Source: Pseudomonadota bacterium (GTDB lineage: Bacteria > Pseudomonadota > Alphaproteobacteria > Rhizobiales > Xanthobacteraceae). Taken from it: a stretch of DNA of 6,480 nucleotides. The DNA is taken from the NCBI GenBank assembly GCA_021823875.1, contig JAKAMD010000205.1:1-6480 (forward strand). Direction: 5' to 3'. Of the stretch, positions 1 to 6,470 are shown in pieces (the first letter of the stretch is position 1; the number at the start of each line of letters is the position of its first letter). Below the pieces are notes generated by a model. That model saw only the letters and a list, made by a program, of their open reading frames with translations. It was not told the origin of the DNA and searched no databases. Both the position numbers and the translations under genes were made by a program.

Positions 1-95
1 CCGCTGGCCGCCTCGGCAGGTGCCGTGGCGGCGCAAAGTGCAACTGCGGCCACGGCCGCGAACCGACCCAAGTGCACCATAAAAGGGGCATTCAT
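1..95 (-). CDS. 5' end of a gene for an exported protein of unknown function (partial, runs off the window)
   Basis: Reading leftward from an ATG at 95-93, 31 codons stay open to the window edge. They encode a textbook Sec signal peptide: MNAPFMVHLGRF, then an alanine/valine/leucine-rich hydrophobic core (AAVAAVALCAA), then TAPAEAAS with likely signal peptidase I cleavage after the APA or AEA stretch. A purine-rich ribosome binding site (GGGAGA on the minus strand, 102-107) lies 6 bases before this ATG, which favours it over the in-frame ATG at 80-78. Only the export signal is visible, so the mature protein and its role cannot be named. The gene is divergent from the hopanoid phosphorylase gene, with 177 bases between the two starts. 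A periplasmic protein is the safe inference; a link to hopanoid metabolism is possible but not shown. Confidence 0.72.
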   Translation of the reverse strand, partial: MNAPFMVHLGRFAAVAAVALCAATAPAEAAS

Positions 96-272
96 GCCTA
101 ATCTCCCGCTGATTTCCTGCCGTCCGGCCACGCGACTGAAACCCAAAGAGATCAAATCAAGGCGTCGGTTCGATGAACAAACGCGCGAATCCAATATACA
201 TCAGCCCCATTCCCGAAGAAATCCCGTGCTATTAAGGGCGCGCGAAAACAACGTGCGTGGGCCGAAAGAAAG
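96..272. promoter_or_regulatory. Divergent intergenic region between the exported-protein gene and hpnG
   Basis: This 177-base gap separates two divergently transcribed starts, so it should hold a promoter for each. It is more AT-rich than the flanking genes. For the leftward gene, the minus strand reads TATATT near 193-198, close to a -10 hexamer, but the 17-base-spaced -35 candidate TTTCTT is poor. For the rightward gene, TATTAA at 230-235 is the best -10-like hexamer, with no convincing -35. I therefore mark the region and not specific promoters. No long inverted repeat or known operator was recognised. Confidence 0.4.
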
Positions 273-968
273 ATGATCGTGGTCGTCGGCTTGGCATTCG
301 AGGCCCGCATCGCTGCCGGACCGGGGGTCCGGGTCATCTGCAGTGGCGATGGGCGCAACCTCGCGTCTTCCTTGCGGCAGGGCATTGCAGCCGGTTGCGC
401 CGGCTTGCTCAGCTTCGGTGTTGCCGGCGGTTTGGCGCCTTATTTGGGCTCGGGGACCTGCGTGGTTGCATCCTCCATCCTTGCCGATAACGGCGAGTTG
501 CCGATCGACAGGTCTTGGGCCCAAAGACTGCTCGCCGCCTTGCCGGAGGCGGTCCACGGCCCGCTCATTGGCGTTGCCCAGCCCGTCACCACGCCCGCGG
601 CCAAACGCGCGCTACACCAGGATACCGGCGCCATTGCTGTCGACATGGAATCGCATGTCGTTGGGCGCGCGGCCGTCGAGCATGGTTTGCCCGTGGCGGT
701 CGTTCGCGTGATCGCCGATTCCGCCGCTCATGCCCTGCCGACAGCGGCGCTCGACGCCGTGCGGGCCGACGGCTCCACCGATGTTCTCGCCTTGCTGCGT
801 GGCCTCGCGCGGCGTCCGCATGAGATCGCGCCGCTGATGCGGACCGCGCTCGCCGCGCAGGCCGCCCGCGCGACCTTGCGGCGCGGCCGCCAACTGCTGG
901 GACCCGGTCTCGAGGTGCTGCGGTTGGGTGAGCGCGACCAGGACACGTTGGAAAAGGCGGCGCCCTGA
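273..968 (+). CDS. hpnG: Hopanoid-associated phosphorylase HpnG (PNP/MTAN fold)
   Basis: The 231-residue product is a nucleoside phosphorylase/nucleosidase of the PNP_UDP_1 fold and matches the short HpnG type. Family hallmarks appear in order: an N-terminal VVGLAFEARIA stretch (residues 4-14, with Glu10 in the usual active-site region), the glycine-rich FGVAGGL (48-54), VDMES (123-127), whose Met-Glu pair contacts ribose in related enzymes, and RVIADSA (145-151), with Asp149 at the position of the catalytic base acting on the purine. In established hopanoid biosynthesis HpnG removes adenine from adenosylhopane on the way to ribosylhopane and C35 hopanoids. The ATG at 273 follows a weak purine-rich site (GAAAGAAAG). 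The C-terminal ~60 residues are Arg/Ala-rich and not diagnostic. No hpnH or squalene-hopene cyclase gene is visible on either side, although the left neighbour is cut off. An ordinary MTA/SAH nucleosidase is the main alternative. Confidence 0.82.
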   Translation: MIVVVGLAFEARIAAGPGVRVICSGDGRNLASSLRQGIAAGCAGLLSFGVAGGLAPYLGSGTCVVASSILADNGELPIDRSWAQRLLAALPEAVHGPLIGVAQPVTTPAAKRALHQDTGAIAVDMESHVVGRAAVEHGLPVAVVRVIADSAAHALPTAALDAVRADGSTDVLALLRGLARRPHEIAPLMRTALAAQAARATLRRGRQLLGPGLEVLRLGERDQDTLEKAAP

Positions 969-1244
969 GCGCATCATCGCGATCGTCCATTGGCGCAGGC
1001 GCAATCAGGATCGGCGTGCGCCCCCAATGGGTGATGCAAGTGGCCGAGCGCGATGGACCAGCGGGCGTGGAGGAATTCAACCGGGCGACTTCATCGATCG
1101 CCGGCATATCGGATTCCGAATAGCTTTTTCATCAGGTGACAGCGGCCCTGTCGCGCCACGCCGCAAAGTCCCAGATTGCGGTGCAGTCGGACGCTTGCTG
1201 CGTCGAAAGGTCTTCTTGATCAAAAACTTAGCGCGGTTTGTCCT

Positions 1245-1258
1245 TTGACGTATGTCAA
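1245..1258. promoter_or_regulatory. CRP/FNR-superfamily-type operator (FixK/FNR-like box), TTGACGTATGTCAA
   Basis: This is a perfect 5-base dyad, TTGAC-GTAT-GTCAA, in the 14-base format bound by CRP/FNR-superfamily regulators (FNR: TTGAT-N4-ATCAA; FixK2 of bradyrhizobia: TTGA-N6-TCAA). It is centred about 222 bases upstream of the binding-protein start codon, inside the otherwise gene-free leader, so it would need a transcription start well upstream of the gene, leaving a long 5' leader. A near-identical copy lies at 6435-6448. The match to the box format is seen directly; which regulator binds, and whether it activates or represses, is inference. Confidence 0.6.
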
Positions 1259-1358
1259 GGACAAGCGTGCTCGTTTTGAGGCTGCATTGTATCGCGAATG
1301 CTTCCGTAAGCGAGGCGAACCACAGACCATTTCACGCATGACGAACTTCGCAGCGACG

Positions 1359-1393
1359 TCGGTTCACGGACCGATCGCTCGCTCGCGAACCGA
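1359..1393. repeat. Inverted repeat in the operon leader (7-base arms, 21-base loop)
   Basis: The arms TCGGTTC (1359-1365) and GAACCGA (1387-1393) are perfectly complementary. If transcription starts near the upstream operator, this would form a modest stem-loop in the 5' leader, about 80 bases before the start codon. The long loop and moderate stem make a structural role uncertain; a chance occurrence is possible. Confidence 0.3.
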
Positions 1394-1407
1394 TATGCGC
1401 CATCGCT

Positions 1408-1417
1408 GGGACGTCCC
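1408..1417. repeat. 10-base perfect palindrome GGGACGTCCC
   Basis: GGGACGTCCC is self-complementary with no spacer, and lies 56 bases before the binding-protein start codon. It could be a small operator. A 10-base palindrome is not rare enough in GC-rich DNA to claim a function from sequence alone. Confidence 0.25.
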
Positions 1418-1473
1418 GCTTGCTAACGAGTCGATGAGAACTTGAAACGCGCGACGTGAAAGAGGAGATGCCG

Positions 1474-2721
1474 ATGAAGAAGCTTTGGGGCTTGCTGGCC
1501 GCCTGTATGTTCTTCAGCGCCTTTGGCATGGGTGCTGGGCATGCCGCCGATCAGCCGAAACAGATCAAGGTGGGCATCCTGTTGCCGCTCACCGGGACCT
1601 TTGCCGCAGTTGCGGAAACGCAAAAGCAAGGTGCGCTGCTGGCGGTGGACGTCATCAACAAACAGGGCGGCCTCAACATGCCCTGGGGCAAGGTGAAGGT
1701 CGAAGGCGTGGTCGACGACGACGAAGCCAAGCTCGACGTCGGCGTGCGCCGCTTCCGCTACATGGTGTCCGAAGGCGTGCGCGGCCTCGGCGGCCAGACC
1801 TGGGCGCCGCTCGCTTACGCCATCAACGCGTTGGTGACCAAGCAGCCGCTGCCCTACTTCCCGGTCTGCGTGATGGCCAAGGACGGCTTCAAGAAGGGCA
1901 AGCTCGCGCCCTCAACCTTCGCCACCGCTTTCAGCCCGTGGACGGTCGGCTATATGGCCGGCTATCAGGCGGTCAAGACGCTCGGCAAGAAGCGCGTCTT
2001 CTTCCTGGCGCGTTCCGACAGCTGGGGCTGGGACATGCGTGACGGCGCCTATGCCGCGGTCAAGCAACTGGGCGGCACCATCGTCGGCTATGACGAAGCC
2101 TCGCTCGGGACCAGCGACTTCACCACCATTCTGGAAAAAGTCCGCGCCGCGAAGCCGGATGTCTTCATCGCCGCGCAATTCGCCGGCGACGCGGTGGCGC
2201 TGCTCAAGCAGGCTTACCAGATGGGCCTCGGCAAGCAGATGACCATCTTCAACGCCTTCATCACCAATGTGGTGGCCAAGGGCATTCCGGCGGAAGCGCT
2301 GCAGGGCGTCTATGCCATGCATTACTTCTACTATGACCTGAGTAACTTCCCCGATAAGGCGGTGGCCGAGAGCGCGAAGAAGTTCACCGACCTGTACGAA
2401 GCCAAGTACGGCAACCCGCCGGACGCCTACGCCACCATCGCCTACATCGCCTATATGGAGATGTTCCGCGGCTTCGAAGCGGCCAAATCGCTCGATCCGA
2501 AGAAGGTGGAGGCGGCGCTTCTGGCCAATGGCGGCAAGTTCGACACCGTCAAGGGTCCGGCGTACTGGCGCAAGGACCATTCGGCTGTCTACAAATATGC
2601 CGCCTTCCTGGTGAAGGGGAAGGGCGCGAGCGAGCGCAAGAACCCGTGGGATCTGTTCACCGTGGAAGGTGCCATGGGCGGCGAAGAGGTCATGCCGACC
2701 TTGAAATCGCTGGGCTACTGA
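1474..2721 (+). CDS. Periplasmic binding protein of a branched-chain amino acid/amide-type (HAAT) ABC importer
   Basis: The 415-residue product is a type I periplasmic binding protein of the LivK/LivJ-like class (Peripla_BP_6). I chose the ATG at 1474 because AGGAG (1463-1467) lies 6 bases upstream; the GTG at 1456 and ATG at 1468 lie before or against that site. The product begins with a Sec signal peptide: MKKLWG, a hydrophobic core, and GHAA before Asp26, where cleavage is likely. LLAAC (7-11) resembles a lipobox but sits too early for a lipoprotein. The first lobe follows with IKVGILLPLTGTFA (31-44), the family's usual first strand and ligand loop. GGQTWAP, KKRVFFLARSDSWGW and KPDVFIAAQFAGDA show the alternating lobes typical of the fold, and DAYATIAYIAY the hinge-proximal helix. 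The gene starts the operon and delivers ligand to the permeases encoded downstream. The ligand cannot be deduced: branched-chain amino acids, amides or aromatic/short organic acids are all known in this family. Confidence 0.9.
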   Translation: MKKLWGLLAACMFFSAFGMGAGHAADQPKQIKVGILLPLTGTFAAVAETQKQGALLAVDVINKQGGLNMPWGKVKVEGVVDDDEAKLDVGVRRFRYMVSEGVRGLGGQTWAPLAYAINALVTKQPLPYFPVCVMAKDGFKKGKLAPSTFATAFSPWTVGYMAGYQAVKTLGKKRVFFLARSDSWGWDMRDGAYAAVKQLGGTIVGYDEASLGTSDFTTILEKVRAAKPDVFIAAQFAGDAVALLKQAYQMGLGKQMTIFNAFITNVVAKGIPAEALQGVYAMHYFYYDLSNFPDKAVAESAKKFTDLYEAKYGNPPDAYATIAYIAYMEMFRGFEAAKSLDPKKVEAALLANGGKFDTVKGPAYWRKDHSAVYKYAAFLVKGKGASERKNPWDLFTVEGAMGGEEVMPTLKSLGY

Positions 2722-2733
2722 ACGCTAATCTAT

Positions 2734-2762
2734 CCGGGCGGGGGGTTGTCATCGCCGCCCGG
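2734..2762 (+). repeat. GC-rich stem-loop directly after the binding-protein gene
   Basis: CCGGGCGG (2734-2741) pairs perfectly with CCGCCCGG (2755-2762) around a 13-base loop, starting 13 bases after the binding-protein stop codon. No T tract follows, so it is not a classical intrinsic terminator. In importer operons, stem-loops in this position often protect the upstream binding-protein mRNA or partly stop transcription, so that the binding protein is made in excess over the membrane parts. That role is inferred here from position and structure. Confidence 0.55.
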
Positions 2763-2784
2763 CCGCATCGGTTCATACGAGTCT

Positions 2785-2820
2785 CGGCGCATGCCGCGCG
2801 CGTGCGCCGGGAATTTCCGG
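2785..2820 (+). repeat. Second stem-loop plus short dyad before the LivG-like gene
   Basis: CGGCGCA (2785-2791) pairs with TGCGCCG (2803-2809) around an 11-base GC-rich loop. It is followed at once by the near-palindrome CCGGGAATTTCCGG (2807-2820), which shares three bases with the stem, so the two folds are mutually exclusive in part. The second dyad ends at the ribosome binding region of the next gene (GGAGAAGGG, 2819-2827), so folding here could affect its translation. The structures are visible in the sequence; a regulatory effect is inference. Confidence 0.35.
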
Positions 2821-2833
2821 AGAAGGGTTACTC

Positions 2834-3621
2834 ATGGACGGCCGCGCCGAAACCATTCGAGCGGACAAGGTGACGAAGCGATTCGGCGGGCTGACGGCGG
2901 TGGACCAGGTCAGCTACGTGCTGCATGAAAACGAGGTCGCCGGCATCATCGGCTCGAACGGTGCCGGTAAGACCACGTTCTTCAATCTGCTCACCGGCTA
3001 TTACCTGCCGGACGAAGGCACCATCTCTTATTGCGGTGAGGACGTCACCCGCATGACGCCGCAGCAGCGGGTCGCGCGCGGCATGATGCGCACCTTCCAG
3101 CTCACCTCGACCTTCGACAATCTCAGCGTGGTCGACAATCTGGGGCTGGCCTATTTCCGCGCCCACAAGAAGTCGGGCCTGATGCAGCTTCTGTTCAATA
3201 CGCGCAAGAGCCAGCGCAACGAGCCGAAAATCGTGCAGACGATGGACACTTTCGATCTGCAGGACGTGCGCGATCGCGAGGTTAAAAATCTCAGCCTGGG
3301 CGAAAAGCGCCGCCTGGAGATCGCCATGGCGATCCTGGTCGATCCCAAGGTGCTGCTGCTCGACGAGCCGCTCGCCGGCCTCGCCGAATCGGAAATCCAG
3401 TCGATCCTGGGCGTGCTGCGCAAGCATGTCGGCCACCAGACCATCCTGATCGTCGAGCACAAGCTCTCGCACGTGCAGGATTTCCTGCAGCGCCTCACCG
3501 TGATGCACGAAGGCCGCATCATTGCCGACGGCACCGCCGAGGAGGCGCTGCGTCATCCGGAAGTGCGCCGCAGCTATTGGCAGATCGACGTCACGGCCGA
3601 AAGCGCCGGAGTGGCCACGCC

Positions 3622-3625
<4 letters not shown>
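2834..3625 (+). CDS. LivG-like ATP-binding protein of the HAAT ABC importer
   Basis: The 263-residue product is a cytoplasmic ABC ATPase of the LivG type. It has Walker A GSNGAGKTT (40-48), a Q-loop at Gln89 in RTFQLT, signature LSLGEKR (154-160), Walker B VLLLDEP (174-180) with catalytic Glu179, and a switch histidine at His210 in IVEHKL. FGGLTAV (17-23) and the HPEV...YW C-terminal region are typical of LivG-type subunits. All residues for ATP hydrolysis are present. The signature reads LSLGEKR where LivG proteins usually read L(S/P)YGxQR, a mild divergence. The ATG at 2834 follows AAGGG/GGAG at 2819-2827 with good spacing. It follows the binding-protein gene by 112 bases of stem-loop-rich spacer, and its stop codon overlaps the next start as ATGA, indicating translational coupling. 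It should pair with the LivF-like ATPase as a heterodimer on the LivM/LivH permeases. Confidence 0.92.
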
Positions 3626-4317
<692 letters not shown>

Positions 4318-4363
4318 CCCGCGCCGATCAACCGGCCGGCGACGAAAAACGAGACGAGGCACA

Positions 4364-5347
4364 ATGAACGCTTTGCGATGGTGGTGGGGCTTGGTGCTGG
4401 CTTTCGCGCTGCTGGTCGTGATGCGCGTCTTCCTGCCCTTGCCGTTCGCCAACGAGGTGGTGATCTTTTCGATCTACACGATCGGCTGCAATTTCCTGCT
4501 CGGCCGCGTCGGCTTTATCTCGTTCGGTCAGCCGGCCTATCTCGCGGTCGGTGCCTATGCCGCCGGCTTCTATTTCACCTATTTCGGCGCCAATCCTTAT
4601 ATCGGCATCGTGATCGGCATCGTCGTCGGTTTCATCGTTGCCTTGATCGTCGGGCCGTTTTTCGTGCGGCTGCGCAGCGACTACTTCGCGCTGGTCAATC
4701 TGGCGCTGGCCGTCATCATCTACTTCCTCATGCAGAAGGTGCTGGCGCCGATCACCAACGGCGACAACGGGCTGTGGTACCTGACCAATCTGGAACCGAC
4801 GCCGGTGCTCGACCTGACCCATCCCAGCCAGTTCTTCATCTTCGCGCTGCTGGTCGGCTTCGCGACCTGGGCATTCTACAAATACCTCGACGATTCGATC
4901 TACGGCGCCTGCTGTCTGGGCGCCAAGATCAACGAAGACAAGCTGACCTTCCTCGGCTACGACAATTTCCGCATCCGGCTCACCGCCTTCGTCATCGCCA
5001 ATACCACGACCGCGCTCGCCGGCGCGCTCTACGCCGTCTATCTCGGTTTCGTCAGCCCCGAGATCACCAGCCCGACGCGCGCGGTCGATCCGGTGGTGGT
5101 CACCATCCTCGGCGGCGTTGGCACGCTTTATGGGCCGATCGTCGGCGCAATCGCCTATACCGGCATGAAGGACGTGCTCAGCCAGATCCTCGTCAATTGG
5201 GAACTGATGATCGGCTTCCTGCTGGTCTTCATCATGCTGGCCGGCGAGAAGGGCATCTGGGGAACGCTGGAGCCGCGGCTGAAGAAGCTCTTCTTCCGCA
5301 AGGCGGCATCGGAAACTGCCGGCGGCAGCAAAGCGAGGACCGCATGA
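4364..5347 (+). CDS. LivM-like inner-membrane permease of the HAAT ABC importer
   Basis: The 327-residue product is a strongly hydrophobic permease of the LivM type (BPD_transp_2), with about eight or nine membrane segments by eye (roughly 9-25, 31-46, 57-74, 79-101, 108-123, 156-172, 206-228, 243-262, 280-300). Family landmarks are GRVGFISFGQPAYLAVGAY (47-65), LRSDYFAL (103-110, usually LRGxYFA), TNGDNGL (131-137) and VVTILGGVGTLYGPIVGA (245-262). The cytoplasmic coupling loop reads DDSIYGACCLGAKINEDK (176-193); most relatives have an arginine-rich GRxLRAIREDE here, so the adjacent cysteines and loss of arginines are unusual. The ATG at 4364 was chosen because GAGG (4356-4359) precedes it; the open frame back to 4277 overlaps the LivF-like gene and gives an arginine-rich, non-family sequence. 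The stop overlaps the LivH-like start as ATGA. The last 30 residues are a polar cytoplasmic tail. Confidence 0.9.
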   Translation: MNALRWWWGLVLAFALLVVMRVFLPLPFANEVVIFSIYTIGCNFLLGRVGFISFGQPAYLAVGAYAAGFYFTYFGANPYIGIVIGIVVGFIVALIVGPFFVRLRSDYFALVNLALAVIIYFLMQKVLAPITNGDNGLWYLTNLEPTPVLDLTHPSQFFIFALLVGFATWAFYKYLDDSIYGACCLGAKINEDKLTFLGYDNFRIRLTAFVIANTTTALAGALYAVYLGFVSPEITSPTRAVDPVVVTILGGVGTLYGPIVGAIAYTGMKDVLSQILVNWELMIGFLLVFIMLAGEKGIWGTLEPRLKKLFFRKAASETAGGSKARTA

Positions 5348-6216
5348 TCGACCTGAGCCTGCTGCCATCCGGCATCATCTTCGGCCTGAGCTTGGGCGGC
5401 ATCTTCTTTCTGACGACGGTCGGCCTGTCGCTCTGCTTCGGCCTGATGCGCGTCATCAGCCTCGACCAGATGCTGTATTACGCGCTCGGCGGCTACATGA
5501 CCTATACGATCAGCGTGTTGACCGGCAATTTGTGGTTCGGTCTCGTGGTCGGCGTCGTGGTCGGCGCGGTGGCCGGGCTGGCGGTCGAGCGCGTGGTGTT
5601 CCTGCGCATCTACGCCCGCGACATCACCTTCAGCATGATCACCTCGTTCGGCGTCCTGATCGGCGGTGTCGGCGTCATCAAGTATTTCTGGGGGCTGGTG
5701 CCGCGCCCGGTGACCGAACCGATCACAGTGCAGGTCAACCTGCTCGGCACGTATATTCCGGTCTATCGGCTGATCATCATTGCGATCGCGCTGGGCGTTT
5801 ATGGCGGCATCTGGCTGTTCTTGAACCGCACTATCGTCGGCAAGGCGATCCGCGCCGGCATCGAGAATGTCGAGCACGTGGAAGGGCTCGGCATCAATGT
5901 CTACCGGCTGTTCTCGATCACCTTCATGATCGCCGGCGGGCTGTCGGCGCTGGCCGGCGGTCTCAATGCGCCGCTGATCATGGTCGATCCGCAGATGGGG
6001 CTGGAGGTGATGGCCTTCGCCTTCATGATCGTGATCATCGGCGGGTTGGGCAGCATCAAGGGCACGCTGGTCTCGAGCTTCCTGGTCGGGCAGGTGGTGT
6101 CGCTCGGCTCGCTGTTCTACGCGCCGCTCGCCCAGATGGCGCCTTTCGCCATCATGGTGCTGATCCTGCTGCTCAAGCCGACCGGCCTCTACGGCAGCCC
6201 GCTGCTGAAGCGCTAA
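5344..6216 (+). CDS. LivH-like inner-membrane permease of the HAAT ABC importer
   Basis: The 290-residue product is the second permease, of LivH type (BPD_transp_2) and of normal length, with about eight hydrophobic segments. The first helix and loop GLSLCFGLMRVISLDQ (27-42) align with the family's GLxLxFGxxxxxNFAHG region, but the usually conserved NFAHG is replaced by SLDQM. The cytoplasmic coupling loop GKAIRAGIENVEHVEGLGIN (166-185) matches the LivH pattern well, as do GGLSALAGGL (198-207) and IIGGLGSIKG (231-240). It begins at the ATG at 5344, sharing ATGA with the LivM stop, so the two permeases are translationally coupled. The same frame is open upstream through most of the LivM-like gene (from 4378), but that part gives an arginine-rich, non-membrane sequence and is only a shadow. 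It is the last gene of the operon, ending 22 bases before the stop of an opposing gene remnant. Confidence 0.92.
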   Translation: MIDLSLLPSGIIFGLSLGGIFFLTTVGLSLCFGLMRVISLDQMLYYALGGYMTYTISVLTGNLWFGLVVGVVVGAVAGLAVERVVFLRIYARDITFSMITSFGVLIGGVGVIKYFWGLVPRPVTEPITVQVNLLGTYIPVYRLIIIAIALGVYGGIWLFLNRTIVGKAIRAGIENVEHVEGLGINVYRLFSITFMIAGGLSALAGGLNAPLIMVDPQMGLEVMAFAFMIVIIGGLGSIKGTLVSSFLVGQVVSLGSLFYAPLAQMAPFAIMVLILLLKPTGLYGSPLLKR

Positions 6217-6220
6217 CCGA

Positions 6221-6235
6221 CGCCGGCGCGCGGCG
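6221..6235. terminator. Short GC hairpin between the operon end and the convergent remnant (weak terminator candidate)
   Basis: CGCCG (6221-6225) pairs with CGGCG (6231-6235) around a five-base GCGCG loop, 4 bases after the LivH-like stop codon. It falls in the 22-base gap between two convergent reading frames, where a bidirectional terminator would be expected. There is no T tract on either side and the stem is short, so it is at most a weak terminator or mRNA 3' end. Confidence 0.25.
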
Positions 6236-6238
6236 CGA

Positions 6239-6439
6239 TCAGGCGGCCACGATCCAGTCGACGTCGGTGACGCCGGCGATGCGTTGCCAGCACATCAGAT
6301 GTTCCATGCCGGTCTTGAAGTCGGTCCACATCGCGCCCGGATCGATGCCGGTATAATCGGCGGCGGTCTCATAATCGAGGCGGAGCTTGTCGTGCGTCTT
6401 GAGCGCCTCGACGATGGCCGGTACCAGATCTCTGTTGAC
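6239..6439 (-). pseudogene. Remnant of a SpoIIAA-like (STAS/SEC14 domain) protein gene, truncated at both ends
   Basis: Reading leftward, 66 codons are open between a TAG (6442-6440) and a TGA (6241-6239). The translation contains LVPAIVEALKTHDKLRL, then YTGIDPGAMWTDFKTG and CWQRIAGVTDVDWI. These match the core of SpoIIAA-like/STAS-SEC14 (DUF3478) proteins, whose typical pattern is AMWEDxKxGxxHLxxWERxAVVTDxxW. Intact members are about 120 residues. Here the N-terminal strand and helix (an MIExxPGLPxxVVG-like start and TADDY) are missing, and the C-terminal half after the tryptophan (RHAVxxFG, then the acidic end) is replaced by IVAA and a stop. No ATG, GTG or TTG precedes the homologous part; the first ATG is in AMWTD and would leave only 29 residues. 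I read it as a decayed gene. A short functional protein is unlikely because both edges of the domain are lost. Confidence 0.75.
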
Positions 6440-6448
6440 CTATGTCAA
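6435..6448. promoter_or_regulatory. Second CRP/FNR-superfamily-type operator (FixK/FNR-like box), TTGACCTATGTCAA
   Basis: The perfect dyad TTGAC-CTAT-GTCAA differs from the copy at 1245-1258 by one base of 14, at the first spacer position. It overlaps the broken 5' edge of the SpoIIAA-like remnant and would face a rightward gene beyond the window, or once have served the now decayed leftward gene. The shared TATGTCAA half and spacer point to one regulator recognising both. Regulator identity is inference. Confidence 0.55.
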
Positions 6449-6458
6449 TGAAGTTGTC

Positions 6459-6470
6459 TGGCGGGCGCCA
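6459..6470. repeat. Short inverted repeat TGGCG-GG-CGCCA near the window end
   Basis: Five-base perfect arms surround two bases, 10 bases to the right of the second FixK/FNR-like box. The loop is too short for an RNA hairpin, so if it is functional it would be a DNA-binding dyad. It may equally be chance in GC-rich sequence. Confidence 0.2.

Larger units (their letters stand above)
969..1473. other. 505-base non-coding stretch between hpnG and the ABC importer operon
   Basis: I see no convincing gene here. Open frames across 928-1248 and 1176-1445 give arginine-rich or low-complexity translations without a recognisable motif or good ribosome binding site, and neither resembles a known protein. 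The stretch is less GC-biased than the genes around it, particularly from about 1200 to 1340. It contains the TTGAC-N4-GTCAA palindrome at 1245-1258, a 7-base inverted repeat at 1359-1393 and a 10-base perfect palindrome at 1408-1417. The operon promoter is presumably here, but I could not fix a -35/-10 pair. Nothing resembling a T-tailed terminator follows hpnG: the only candidate is a 4-base stem (TCGG/CCGA) near 1110-1120, followed by a short T run, which is too weak to call. Confidence 0.6.

Noticed and set aside
1110..1130. A small hairpin (TCGG-ATT-CCGA) followed by a short T run as a terminator for hpnG.
   Set aside because: The stem has only four base pairs, the next pairs mismatch, and the T run is displaced from the stem.
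1216..1223. TTGATCAA as another FNR-type site near the first palindrome.
   Set aside because: The two half-sites are fused, without the four-base spacer that CRP/FNR-family dimers need.
928..1445. Open frames at 928-1248 and 1176-1445 in the gap after hpnG as possible small genes.
   Set aside because: Their translations are arginine-rich or compositionally plain, they lack good ribosome binding sites, the first overlaps the end of hpnG, and no motif was recognised.
1495..1506. LLAAC in the binding-protein signal peptide as a lipobox, making it a lipoprotein.
   Set aside because: The cysteine would be residue 11, leaving too short a signal sequence, and the hydrophobic core continues past it to a good signal peptidase I site (GHAA before Asp26).
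1912..2580. Long antisense frames, such as 1912-2580, 2828-3631 and 4328-5368 on the minus strand.
   Set aside because: Each mirrors the codon pattern of a well-supported sense gene, and the translations are rich in Asp, His, Arg and Gln with no domain signature.
4378..5343. A 322-codon upstream extension of the LivH-like frame running through the LivM-like gene, suggesting a 612-residue fusion.
   Set aside because: The extension is out of frame with a clear permease gene and translates to arginine-rich sequence without membrane segments. It is a by-product of GC-biased third positions; the ATGA-coupled start at 5344 fits the family length.
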